The translations under genes were made by a program, and so were the position numbers. This document shows positions 20,159-29,565 of a stretch of DNA of 64,000 bases, piece after piece (position 1 is the first letter of the stretch; each line of letters starts with the position of its first letter). Location: NCBI GenBank assembly GCA_947177035.1, contig CAMWSS010000003.1, positions 1 through 64,000 on the forward strand, written 5' to 3'. Under the pieces are notes generated by a model. That model searched no databases. It was not told the origin of the DNA and saw only the letters and a program-made list of their open reading frames with translations. The DNA comes from an uncultured Porphyromonadaceae bacterium. GTDB taxonomy: Bacteria > Bacteroidota > Bacteroidia > Bacteroidales > Muribaculaceae.

Positions 20159-21354
20159 AATGAGTCGACAGCGGCCTTGAGCCTGCGCATGGCCTCGGCC
20201 ATGACGGAAGCCGGCGCTCCCACGTTAAGACGCATATGTCCTTCGCCGCCGGGGCCGAACATCTCGCCGTCGTTCAGCAGCAGACCGGCTTTCTTGACAA
20301 AAAGCTCCTGGAGCCGGTCATGGTCAAGACCAAGCGCCGTGCAGTCGAGCCACACCAGAAACGATGCTTCGGGATGATACGGTTTGATGGCCGGAATCTC
20401 GGCCGCGCAATATTCGCTGACAAAATTGACGTTGCGCTCGATCTGGGCGAGCATCTCCTTGCGCCATTCGGCTCCATGGGTGAATGCAGCGATGGTGGCG
20501 ATGGGCGAGAAGATGTTGGGGTCGGCAAACTCATTGGCATCCATCCACTCAAACAGCTCCTTGCGAAGTCGGGCGGAAGGCACGATGGCATATGAGCTGA
20601 CCACTCCGGCCATGTTGAAAGTCTTGCTCGGAGATCCGAAGGTGACAGAACATTCGGCGGCTTCGGGGCTTACGGACGCGAACGGAATGTGGCGTTGTCC
20701 CCACAGAGCCATATCCGAATGTATCTCGTCGGATATCACGATTATGCCGCGGTCGTGACAGAATTTGGCCAGACGGCGCAAAGTGTCGGCATCCCAGAGC
20801 ACCCCGCCTGGATTATGGGGGTTGCAGAGAATCAGCAGACGGCACTTTTCGTCGGCCACCTCAGCCAGATGGTCAAAGTCCATCTCATACTTGCCCTCGG
20901 CATTGATTTTAAGCGGATTGAACACAACCTGACGGCGATTGCCCTCAGGCACCATGCGGAACGGATGATAGACCGGAGGCTGGATGATGACCTTCTCGTC
21001 TTCCTTGACAAAACGGTTGATGACAAAGCCTATGCCCTTGACGATGCCGGGCACAAAGCGGAACCATTCTGTCTCGGTCTTCCATCCGTGAAGACCTTCT
21101 ATCCAGCGGCTGACGGTGGGCCAAAGCTCGACTGGAGGATCTGTATACCCAAGCACAGGGTGATCAAGACGTCGACGCAACGCGTCGATGATAAAGTCTG
21201 GCGTCGGAAAGTCCATGTCGGCGATCCAGAGCGAGATCAGATCGGCATCTTCACTTTCAGCACCGGTCATGGCCGGTATGCGACAGTACTTTATAGCGCC
21301 GGTGTAATGACGGTCAACCGGCGTCACAAAATCGAAATGTGAGTTTTGTGTCAT
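20155..21354 (-). CDS. PatB/MalY-type PLP-dependent aminotransferase (C-S lyase)
   Basis: ADMDFPTPDFIIDALRRRLDHPVLGYTDPP; LLILCNPHNPGGVLW; FGSPSKTFNMAGV. Confidence 0.9.
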   Translation of the reverse strand: MTQNSHFDFVTPVDRHYTGAIKYCRIPAMTGAESEDADLISLWIADMDFPTPDFIIDALRRRLDHPVLGYTDPPVELWPTVSRWIEGLHGWKTETEWFRFVPGIVKGIGFVINRFVKEDEKVIIQPPVYHPFRMVPEGNRRQVVFNPLKINAEGKYEMDFDHLAEVADEKCRLLILCNPHNPGGVLWDADTLRRLAKFCHDRGIIVISDEIHSDMALWGQRHIPFASVSPEAAECSVTFGSPSKTFNMAGVVSSYAIVPSARLRKELFEWMDANEFADPNIFSPIATIAAFTHGAEWRKEMLAQIERNVNFVSEYCAAEIPAIKPYHPEASFLVWLDCTALGLDHDRLQELFVKKAGLLLNDGEMFGPGGEGHMRLNVGAPASVMAEAMRRLKAAVDSL

Positions 21355-21430
21355 GGTTAAAAATTAAAGTCAGTGTGCAAATGTAGTCATTTATTTGCAT
21401 ATTCCATCCAAAAAATCTTATTTTTGCAGC

Positions 21431-21922
21431 ATGAATATAACAATCGCCGTAACCGGCATCACCTCTTCAGGCCGCGACGCGGTCAGGCAACTGGTGGCGC
21501 AACACTTTGGTCCAGACGTGGATTATATCCATGAGGCAGACGGTTCGCCGGCGCTCTCCGGCCGACCGGAGCGCATCTCGGCAAGCCATTCGCGCCACTG
21601 GGCCGCTCTGGCCATACACCCCACCCTGCGGCCCGGAGTGGACATTGAAGAAGATCGCCCCGAACAGCTGGCCAGAGTGGCCCGGCGGTTTCTGTCGGAG
21701 CGCGAACAGCCGATCTGGAGCGGACGTCTGCTGGAAGCCTGGACCTGCAAGGAGGCCGTCTACAAAGCAGCCGGATGCCGCGGACTGGCACTGGCCGACA
21801 TTGACCTGACGGTTGCCGGAGAAGCCTCAGTGCCCGACGGACGACGGTTCAGCCTGACAACGATATTTACCGATGACTATGCGCTGACAGCAGCGCTGCC
21901 AATAACAGCCGACCCGAAATGA
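21431..21922 (+). CDS. 4'-phosphopantetheinyl transferase superfamily protein
   Basis: PGVDIEEDRPEQLARVARRFLSERE and LLEAWTCKEAVYKAAG motifs. Confidence 0.85.
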   Translation: MNITIAVTGITSSGRDAVRQLVAQHFGPDVDYIHEADGSPALSGRPERISASHSRHWAALAIHPTLRPGVDIEEDRPEQLARVARRFLSEREQPIWSGRLLEAWTCKEAVYKAAGCRGLALADIDLTVAGEASVPDGRRFSLTTIFTDDYALTAALPITADPK

Positions 21923-22155
21923 ACGCAACAGAAGAGACAATCGCGCAGCTCAGCCAGCTGATCGAACAGAACCCCGATGACCCGCAGGCGTATTATCGCC
22001 GCGGAAGCCTGTACTGGAAACTCGGCCGGCGGGCAGCCGCCATAACCGACTTCAACGCATCGGCCCGCATCGACCCCGACGGCCCGGGGGCAGTGGCCGC
22101 CGAACACGCCATGGCCATCATGTCTTTTTTCAACCCTGACCAGTTCAACCCCTGA
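21919..22155 (+). CDS. Small TPR-repeat protein
   Basis: PDDPQAYYRRGSLYWKLGRRAAAITDFNASARIDP; ATGA overlap with upstream gene. Confidence 0.7.
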   Translation: MNATEETIAQLSQLIEQNPDDPQAYYRRGSLYWKLGRRAAAITDFNASARIDPDGPGAVAAEHAMAIMSFFNPDQFNP

Positions 22156-22185
22156 GGGGCTTGATCAGAACCGCCCGGAAACACA

Positions 22186-22217
22186 GCGGCCACCGCCTGA
22201 AACCAGGCTGTGGCCGC
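22186..22217. terminator. Bidirectional terminator-like hairpin between convergent genes
   Basis: GCGGCCAC cgCCTGaaacCAGGct GTGGCCGC. Confidence 0.55.
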
Positions 22218-22248
22218 ATATTCTAACATACACTACACACACATTGGA

Positions 22249-22872
22249 TCAGTCCACGTGAAAGAAGTCAACATCGACAGATCCTCCGGTCTTTTTTGTT
22301 GAGAAATTATATATGGCGAACTCGCTTGACGGATCGGCGGCAAACGCTGAATCGCCGACCGGAGTCCACTGCTCGCCATCGGAGCTGAACGACAGCGTCG
22401 CGAGATGATTGTCGCCGATCTCCGTCCGCAGATAGACTGTGTGGCCCGGCATCGGAATGACGAGCTTGTCGGCATCATTCTCCTCAAGCACCACAAATTT
22501 GCGTATGCCACGCACCTTCACACTGAGAAGCGCATTGTTCTGACCTGTGACAATGCCGAATCCGGCCGCATCACCCTCCTTCATCTTCGCCGTCGTGATC
22601 TTGACAACGGCCGTGCACGCCTTATCGCCCACGGGCTGCACAAGAGTGCCCTGAGCCGATCCGAAATCCTTGGAAACAGCAGTTGTCTTCAGACGCAACT
22701 TGCCGGGAGCGGCCGTCAGGCTCATGCCATCCGATTCCGCAGGTGCGTTTTTCCAATGCCAGTGACTGCCGAGGGTTGCCGAGTCAAAATCATCACTTGT
22801 GGCCGGAGCGGCCGCAAAGGCCATTGATGCCGACATAGCGGCGGCCACTGTGAGCGCAATTAAATTCTTCAT
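22249..22872 (-). CDS. Secreted concanavalin-like / beta-xylosidase C-terminal-like protein
   Basis: SDDFDSATLGSHWHWKNAPAESDGMSLTAAPGKLRLKT...VYLRTEIGDNHLATLSFSSDGEQWTPVG. Confidence 0.65.
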   Translation of the reverse strand: MKNLIALTVAAAMSASMAFAAAPATSDDFDSATLGSHWHWKNAPAESDGMSLTAAPGKLRLKTTAVSKDFGSAQGTLVQPVGDKACTAVVKITTAKMKEGDAAGFGIVTGQNNALLSVKVRGIRKFVVLEENDADKLVIPMPGHTVYLRTEIGDNHLATLSFSSDGEQWTPVGDSAFAADPSSEFAIYNFSTKKTGGSVDVDFFHVD

Positions 22873-22979
22873 TGTCTATCTGTGTTTTTGATTTATTGTC
22901 ATGCTATGATATCAGGTTGCAAAGTTAACGCCAGGAAGCGGAAGCCTTCAACTGATAATGAAACAAATGACTCTATCTG

Positions 22980-23028
22980 CGTTACATATCAACGCAACTT
23001 CGTTACATATATCTTTCTTCACGTTACA
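22980..23028. repeat. Three CGTTACA boxes phased at 21 bp
   Basis: CGTTACA at 22980, 23001 and 23022 in the divergent intergenic region. Confidence 0.6.
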
Positions 23029-23189
23029 CGCCAACTGATTATCAGCCACATAACCACATCATGCCATTTCACGCCGCAGCAGCATCCGAGCCAATGCCCG
23101 ACACCTCGCGTCACCCGGGCCAATGTTGATTATTTGTGACCGACACCATTTTTTATCTCCACATTCTTGACTCTGCGGAGAAAATTCAC

Positions 23190-23197
23190 TAAATTTG
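23190..23197 (+). promoter_or_regulatory. Bacteroidetes -7 promoter element (TAAATTTG) for ppdK
   Basis: TAnnTTTG motif about 85 nt upstream of ppdK ATG. Confidence 0.55.
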
Positions 23198-23281
23198 CAC
23201 AATAGTATTTAGCCGCATCAGTGGCAGCGACAGAACGAATTCAATATAATATTATTATAATCAATCAATTAACCAAGATTT

Positions 23282-25996
23282 ATGAAAAGAGTCTATACAT
23301 TCGGCGACGGAAAAGCCGAAGGAAAAGCCTCCGACAGAAACCTGCTCGGCGGCAAAGGCGCTAATCTGGCTGAAATGAACCTTCTGGGTATGCCAGTGCC
23401 TCCCGGCTTCACCATCACCACCGACGTCTGCACAGAATACACACAGTATGGCCGCGACGAGGTTGTCAGCCGCATCAAGGCCGAAGTGGAAGCCGCTATG
23501 GCCCACGTCGAGACCCTGACCGGCAAAAAGTTCAACGACCCCGAAAATCCCCTTCTCGTATCAGTACGCTCAGGTGCCCGCGCATCAATGCCCGGCATGA
23601 TGGACACCGTGCTCAACCTCGGCATGAACGACGCGACTGTGGCATCTCTGGCCGAAAAGAGCGGCAACCCCCGTTTTGCCTGGGACAGCTACCGCCGCTT
23701 CGTGCAGATGTATGGCGACGTGGTGCTCGGCATGAAGCCGAAGTCCAAGACCGACATCGACCCGTTTGAAGCCATCATGGACAAGGTCAAAGAGGAAAAA
23801 GGCGTCAAGCTCGACACCGAACTGACCGTCGAAGACCTTCAGGCTCTTGTAAGACTCTTCAAAGGCGCCGTCAAAGACTTCACCGGAAAAGACTTCCCCG
23901 ACAACGCATGGGATCAGCTCTGGGGCGGCATCTGCGCCGTGTTTGACAGCTGGATGAACGAACGCGCCATCCTCTATCGCCGCATGAACCAGATCCCCGA
24001 AGAATGGGGCACCGCTGTCAACGTGCAGGCAATGGTCTATGGCAACATGGGCAACAACTCAGCCACCGGCGTGGCATTCAGCCGCGACGCAGCCACCGGC
24101 GAAAACATCTTCAACGGCGAATACCTGATCAACGCCCAGGGCGAAGACGTCGTTGCCGGCATCCGCACCCCCCAGCAGATCACCACTGAAGGATCACGCC
24201 GTTGGGCCGCACTGCAGGGCATCTCTGAAGAAGAGCGCGCATCCAAATATCCCTCGCTCGAAGAATCAATGCCCACCTGCGCCGCCGAACTGATCGCCAT
24301 CGCACACCGTCTGGAAGACCACTACAAAGACATGCAGGACATGGAATTCACCATCCAGGACGGCAAACTCTGGATGCTCCAGACCCGCAACGGCAAACGC
24401 ACCGGCGCAGCAATGGTGAAAATCGCCATGGACCTGCTCCGCGCAGGCGAAATCGACGAAAAGACCTGCCTGATGCGCATGGAGCCGCAGAAACTCGACG
24501 AACTGCTCCACCCCGTATTTGACAAAGCCGCCCTCAAGCGCGCCAAAGTGGCCGCCAAGGGTCTGCCCGCATCGCCCGGCGCAGCTTCCGGCCAGATCGT
24601 ATTCTTTGCCGACGACGCCGAAAACTGGGCCGAACGCAAAAAGAAAGTCGTGCTCGTGCGCATCGAGACATCGCCTGAAGACCTGCGCGGCATGGCCGTG
24701 GCACAAGGCATCCTCACAATGCGCGGCGGCATGACCAGCCACGCAGCCGTTGTGGCCCGCGGCATGGGCAAATGCTGCGTATCCGGCGCCGGTGAAATCG
24801 TTGTCGACTATGAAGCCCGCACCGTCACCATGGGCGGCAAGACCTACAACGAAGGCGACTGGATCTCGCTCAACGGTTCGACCGGCGACGTGTATGACGG
24901 CCAGGTGCCCACCACCGAACCCGAACTCGACGGCGACTTCGGCGCAATCATGAACCTCGCCGAAAAATTCACCAAGACCCTCGTCCGCACAAACGCCGAC
25001 TCACCCCGCGACGCAAAACAGGCTCGCGCATTCGGCGCCCAGGGCATCGGCCTCTGCCGCACAGAACACATGTTCTTTGAAGGCAACCGCATCGACGCTG
25101 TCCGCGAAATGATTCTCGCTTCCGACGTCGAAGGCCGCCGCGTCGCTCTGTCCAAACTGCTCCCCATGCAGCGTGGCGACTTCGAAGGAATCTTTGAAGC
25201 CATGGACGGATACGGCGTGACCATCCGCCTGCTCGATCCCCCGTTGCACGAATTCGTACCCCACCAGACCGCAACCCAGAAGGAACTGGCCGAAAAACTC
25301 GGTCTCACCCTCGAAGAAGTGAAAGCCAAGGTAGACTCACTCGAAGAGTTCAACCCCATGCTCGGACACCGCGGCTGCCGCCTCGGCATCACCTACCCCG
25401 AAATCACCGAGATGCAGACCCGCGCCATCATCGAAGCCGCCCTCGCCGTCAAGGCCCGCGGCATCGACGTGCACCCCGAAATCATGATTCCTCTGGTAGG
25501 CTCGCTCAAAGAAATCCAGAACCAGGCTGCCGTCATCCACGCCACTGCCGACAAAGTATTTGCCGAACAGGGCCGCTCGCTCCCCTACCTCGTCGGCACA
25601 ATGATCGAAGTGCCCCGCGCCGCTCTGGTGGCTGACCAGATCGCAGAAGTGGCCGAATTCTTCTCATTCGGCACAAACGACCTCACCCAGATGACATTCG
25701 GCTTCAGCCGCGACGACGCTCCCAAGTTCCTCAAATACTACAAGGAACATGGCATCATCAAGGTTGATCCGTTTGAAGTCCTCGACCAGGAAGGCGTAGG
25801 CCAGCTCGTGGAAATGGGCGTCAAGAAAGGCCGCGCAACCCGCACCGACCTCAAAGTCGGCATCTGCGGCGAACACGGCGGCGAACCCTCGTCAGTCAAG
25901 TTCTGCGCCAAACTCGGCATGAACTATGTCAGCTGCTCGCCCTTCCGCGTGCCCATCGCCCGCGTAGCTGCGGCGCAGGCTGCCATCGAAGAGTAA
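23282..25996 (+). CDS. ppdK: Pyruvate, phosphate dikinase
   Basis: 904 aa; GGKGANLAEM, LTMRGGMTSHAAVVARGMGKCCVSG, GTNDLTQMTFGFSRDDA, CGEHGGEPSSVKFC. Confidence 0.97.
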   Translation: MKRVYTFGDGKAEGKASDRNLLGGKGANLAEMNLLGMPVPPGFTITTDVCTEYTQYGRDEVVSRIKAEVEAAMAHVETLTGKKFNDPENPLLVSVRSGARASMPGMMDTVLNLGMNDATVASLAEKSGNPRFAWDSYRRFVQMYGDVVLGMKPKSKTDIDPFEAIMDKVKEEKGVKLDTELTVEDLQALVRLFKGAVKDFTGKDFPDNAWDQLWGGICAVFDSWMNERAILYRRMNQIPEEWGTAVNVQAMVYGNMGNNSATGVAFSRDAATGENIFNGEYLINAQGEDVVAGIRTPQQITTEGSRRWAALQGISEEERASKYPSLEESMPTCAAELIAIAHRLEDHYKDMQDMEFTIQDGKLWMLQTRNGKRTGAAMVKIAMDLLRAGEIDEKTCLMRMEPQKLDELLHPVFDKAALKRAKVAAKGLPASPGAASGQIVFFADDAENWAERKKKVVLVRIETSPEDLRGMAVAQGILTMRGGMTSHAAVVARGMGKCCVSGAGEIVVDYEARTVTMGGKTYNEGDWISLNGSTGDVYDGQVPTTEPELDGDFGAIMNLAEKFTKTLVRTNADSPRDAKQARAFGAQGIGLCRTEHMFFEGNRIDAVREMILASDVEGRRVALSKLLPMQRGDFEGIFEAMDGYGVTIRLLDPPLHEFVPHQTATQKELAEKLGLTLEEVKAKVDSLEEFNPMLGHRGCRLGITYPEITEMQTRAIIEAALAVKARGIDVHPEIMIPLVGSLKEIQNQAAVIHATADKVFAEQGRSLPYLVGTMIEVPRAALVADQIAEVAEFFSFGTNDLTQMTFGFSRDDAPKFLKYYKEHGIIKVDPFEVLDQEGVGQLVEMGVKKGRATRTDLKVGICGEHGGEPSSVKFCAKLGMNYVSCSPFRVPIARVAAAQAAIEE

Positions 25997-26020
25997 TCCC
26001 CTGAATAATCAGCAATTAAC

Positions 26021-26064
26021 AAAGGCTGCAATGCATGTCCCAATCGGCAGCATTGCAGCCTTTT
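26021..26064 (+). terminator. Intrinsic terminator after ppdK
   Basis: AAAGGCTGCAATGC ... GCATTGCAGCCTTTT. Confidence 0.85.
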
Positions 26065-26097
26065 CTAACTTCTTTAAGAACTTACATCCTTAAGGTG

Positions 26098-26140
26098 TTT
26101 AAAGTCCTTAAAGACTCTAAAGACTTTATAATCCTTATGA
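26098..26140. repeat. Degenerate 9-bp tandem repeat leader
   Basis: TTTAAAGTC/CTTAAAGAC/TCTAAAGAC/TTTATAATC/CTTATGAAA directly upstream of the four-helix-bundle gene. Confidence 0.6.
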
Positions 26141-26150
26141 AATTTAGGCT

Positions 26151-26696
26151 ATGAGCGATTTAATCCCCAACAGAGGCAATTACAAGAAACTTTTGAGTTA
26201 TCAAAAAGCCGATGTTATTTATCAAATCACTTACTATTTCGCTGAACACTATATTCCTTATGGCGACAGGACTAAGGACCAGATGATTCAGGCGGCTCGT
26301 AGCGGGAAGCAAAATATCATCGAAGGATGTGCAGCTTCTTCCACGTCTGCCAAGACTGAAATTAAGCTTGTCAATGTGGCTAAAGCAAGCCTGAAGGAAT
26401 TGCTCGAGGACTATGAGGATTATCTAAAGACTCATAATAAACCTCAATGGCTCAAAGGATGTTTGGAATTTGAGGCAATGCGAAAACTTGGCAGAGAGCA
26501 CAATGACGCCGAATTTTTCATGAACTTAATAGTAAGACGCCCACCCGAAACGATAGCCAACATGGCTATTATTCTAATCAATCAGGCCGACTACTTGCTC
26601 TTTAGACAACTTGAGAAATTATCAGAAGGATTTATTAATAATGGTGGGTTCTCAGAAAGAATGTCAACACTTCGTCGCAACAATCGCGGCTACTAA
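26151..26696 (+). CDS. Four-helix-bundle protein (four helix bundle suffix/S23-like)
   Basis: [80 protein letters not shown]. Confidence 0.8.
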   Translation: MSDLIPNRGNYKKLLSYQKADVIYQITYYFAEHYIPYGDRTKDQMIQAARSGKQNIIEGCAASSTSAKTEIKLVNVAKASLKELLEDYEDYLKTHNKPQWLKGCLEFEAMRKLGREHNDAEFFMNLIVRRPPETIANMAIILINQADYLLFRQLEKLSEGFINNGGFSERMSTLRRNNRGY

Positions 26697-26716
26697 ATAA
26701 CTATTTTCTCCTGATT

Positions 26717-27268
26717 ATGACACAGAACGAGATTGACCGCTTGAGCATTGAGAAGGCCAAGGCGCTTTTCTCGACAGGCAAAGTGTATGAGATTGAGGTC
26801 GGCACTACTGCCGGACTTCAAGTTATTCATCGCGCGCTGTTTGATGGACTTTATCCATTTGCAGGTGAAATACGCAAATTAAATATATCAAAAGGCGGTT
26901 TTCGTTTTGCCTACTCTCTCTACCTTATACCGGCACTTGAAGCAATTGAAAAGATGCCGGAAACGACGTTTGAGGAAATCATTGCCAAGTACGTTGAGAT
27001 GAACATAGCCCACCCATTTATGGAGGGAAACGGACGAGCTACCCGGATATGGCTCGACATGATGCTTCGCCGTGCGCTCGACAAAGTCGTTGACTGGCGT
27101 CAGATCACTCGCGAAGCCTATATGCAGGCCATGGAACGCTCCCCTATCAACGATCTTGAACTCCGCTTTCTCCTCCAAAACGCCCTCACCGCGGGAACCG
27201 ACGACCGCGACATAATTTTCCACGGCCTCGACCAATCCTACTATTACGAAGGCTACGAACCCGAATAA
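26717..27268 (+). CDS. Fic/DOC family protein, class III-like
   Basis: Fic motif [17 protein letters not shown]-terminal SYYYEG fits [S/T]xxxE[G/N]. Confidence 0.9.
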   Translation: MTQNEIDRLSIEKAKALFSTGKVYEIEVGTTAGLQVIHRALFDGLYPFAGEIRKLNISKGGFRFAYSLYLIPALEAIEKMPETTFEEIIAKYVEMNIAHPFMEGNGRATRIWLDMMLRRALDKVVDWRQITREAYMQAMERSPINDLELRFLLQNALTAGTDDRDIIFHGLDQSYYYEGYEPE

Positions 27269-27366
27269 ACGGGCAATCAAAGCGAGTATTCACTTTGTTG
27301 ACAAACGATTCCCAACGGACCGATCTGATAATTGAAAAACAAAGAAATAAGTGGCGATGGCCCTGA

Positions 27367-28929
27367 TCAGAGGCCGAGCGCGGAGCGTATGGCCGAGCGA
27401 AGACGCGCGGCGTGCGCGCCGTTGGCCTTCAGCAGATTGAGGATGGCAGTGATATAGCTCTGCTTGTCGCCACAGCCGGTCAGTGACGACACGTTGCTCT
27501 GCGGGAGCATCGACTTCTGATTGTAGACCCTGAGCACCGATGCATAGTCGTCGGCATCGAGATATCCGTGGAACTCGCGGCAGAAGTTTTCATAGGTGGC
27601 GCGGGGATTTATGAAGTCCACCAGATCGGCAAGATGATCTTCAAGTCTGGAAATGTTGGCAAACCGGCCGTCGATGCGGTGCTCGACAGTGTGCTTGACA
27701 ACATGGCGGGTGTGAAGCAGCGCCTGCTGGCGCAGATCGGCCTTGAACATGGCCATCACAGCCGCTTTGGTTTTGGCAAAAGCGCGTTCTTCGTCACGGC
27801 GGTGGGCGGCGGCCACGGTCTTGATCACCTCCTCGAGCATCAGCAGATTTTCAATTTCAGCCACCTCCGGCACCATCACGCGTTTGCGTCTGAGGTATTC
27901 TACCTCCTGGGCCGAGCGGCGGTCCCGGTCAACTATGCCGCAACTGTCCAGATGATGAAACGCGCCAAGCGAATTAAACACCCTGACCGACTCGATCACG
28001 CGGTCGCACGACCCGAGCGCCTTGACCGTATATTCCGGGAATATAAGCGGATAAAGTTTGGCGTCGATCGATCGGGTGTCGTCGCCTTCAATAAACATTA
28101 CCGGACGCCGCGAACCGAGAATGGTCATATAGAGCTCTTCGCTCAACTGCGTGTCGGGCGGCAGCAGATCATAGTCATAGGCCGAACCGTCGGGCGAGCA
28201 GCCTCTCACCCATACGGTAGTGGCCGCCGAGCGTGTGGAGGCGAAATCAAGGTCATGAGTGGCATAGATGAAGCGGCAGTCCGGACGAAGCGCCTCCACC
28301 CGGTCCCACACAAGGCGCATGGTCGACGGGTGGAGGAACATTCCGGGAGAATCAACGGGAATTATGGCTTCGGCAGGGGCGTGAAGAACGGCGCCGAGAT
28401 AATAGAGCACAAGCTTCTCGCCGGTCGAGAGCTTCATGCGAGGACGCGACGCGCCTGAACGGTCGGTGAAAAGCAGTTCTCCGCCACTGCGCAACACTCC
28501 GTTGTCTGGAAATATTTCCTGCCACATGGCCAGCACGCGGTCGATCATCGTTTCCGGCATGTCGCCCTTGCCGCCACGCTCGATCTTGAATTTCAGCAGA
28601 TTGACCACCTCTTCCGAGATCATCAGAGCCACAAGGCGTTCAAACTGGGTGGCCGGCGCGGTCCATCCGCCTCCGTGGAGCAGCGGAGATTCGGCCATGG
28701 CGGCGGCAAACTGTCCGTCGAGCGACGCCGGGGCGGCATCGCCGTCAAACGCGCCGAACAGTGCCTTCAGCGGCGACAGCGGAAAGACTTTGGCCTGGTC
28801 GGCGTCGGCAAGCATCCGGTCAACAAACCGGGACTTGCCGGAACCATTGGCGCCTATCACAAGAAGTTGCCTGGCAGAGTCGGGCAGAATCGGAGCGGGC
28901 TTACCGTCAAGACGAGGAGGCAGGAACAT
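27367..28929 (-). CDS. ABC-type ATPase fused to TOPRIM/DUF4435-like domain (candidate single-chain PARIS-like protein)
   Basis: Walker A GANGSGKS; signature LSTGEK; Walker-B-like AIIPVDSPGMFLHP; H-loop ATHDLDF; TOPRIM-like FIEGDDT ... GIVDRDRR ... AEIENLLM. Confidence 0.75.
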   Translation of the reverse strand: MFLPPRLDGKPAPILPDSARQLLVIGANGSGKSRFVDRMLADADQAKVFPLSPLKALFGAFDGDAAPASLDGQFAAAMAESPLLHGGGWTAPATQFERLVALMISEEVVNLLKFKIERGGKGDMPETMIDRVLAMWQEIFPDNGVLRSGGELLFTDRSGASRPRMKLSTGEKLVLYYLGAVLHAPAEAIIPVDSPGMFLHPSTMRLVWDRVEALRPDCRFIYATHDLDFASTRSAATTVWVRGCSPDGSAYDYDLLPPDTQLSEELYMTILGSRRPVMFIEGDDTRSIDAKLYPLIFPEYTVKALGSCDRVIESVRVFNSLGAFHHLDSCGIVDRDRRSAQEVEYLRRKRVMVPEVAEIENLLMLEEVIKTVAAAHRRDEERAFAKTKAAVMAMFKADLRQQALLHTRHVVKHTVEHRIDGRFANISRLEDHLADLVDFINPRATYENFCREFHGYLDADDYASVLRVYNQKSMLPQSNVSSLTGCGDKQSYITAILNLLKANGAHAARLRSAIRSALGL

Positions 28930-28950
28930 ATTTTCTTTTCTTACAAAGTG

Positions 28951-29565
28951 TTATTGATGACCGGCAAGACGGGCCACGTATTTGCCGATGATGTCAAATT
29001 CGAGATTGACGACAGAACCTTCTTCTATGCAACGGAAGTTGGTATGTTCGAGCGTGTAAGGGATAATGGCCACTCGAAACGACCGGTCGGTCGAATCGCA
29101 AACGGTCAGGCTCACGCCATTGACCGTCACCGAGCCTTTCTCCACAGTGAAGTAGCCTTTGGCTGCAAGCTGCGGGTCGACGTCATATTCAAACGTGAAA
29201 TATATGCTGCCGTCCATCGGCTCGCGGGCGGTGCACCGGGCGGTGCAGTCCACGTGGCCCTGCACGATGTGGCCGTCAAGCCGGCCGTTCATCAGCATCG
29301 AGCGCTCCAGATTCACTTCATCGCCGGCTTTGAGCAGACCGAGATTGGAGCGGCGCAGAGTCTCCTCCACCGCCGTCACGCGATAGACCGACTGCGCCTT
29401 GTCCACTTCCACAACGGTCAGACACACGCCGTTGTGGGCCACCGACTGATCTATTTTCAGTTCGGAAGCCATCTGGGCGTGCATGACCAGATCGACGTTG
29501 CCGCCTTTCGGCTCTACAGCCACCACGCGGGCGGCCTCTTCTACTATTCCGGAAAACATCAGCAC
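28951..29565 (-). CDS. ribE: Riboflavin synthase alpha chain
   Basis: MFSGIVEEAA; duplicated lumazine-binding barrels (VAHNGVCLTVV; VTVNGVSLTV). Confidence 0.95.
   Translation of the reverse strand: MLMFSGIVEEAARVVAVEPKGGNVDLVMHAQMASELKIDQSVAHNGVCLTVVEVDKAQSVYRVTAVEETLRRSNLGLLKAGDEVNLERSMLMNGRLDGHIVQGHVDCTARCTAREPMDGSIYFTFEYDVDPQLAAKGYFTVEKGSVTVNGVSLTVCDSTDRSFRVAIIPYTLEHTNFRCIEEGSVVNLEFDIIGKYVARLAGHQ

Noticed and set aside
26098-26140. CRISPR leader or array
   Set aside because: Repeats are 9 bp, degenerate and without spacers; no cas genes in window
26151-26696. Diversity-generating retroelement accessory (Avd-like four-helix bundle)
   Set aside because: No reverse transcriptase, template repeat or variable-repeat target found nearby
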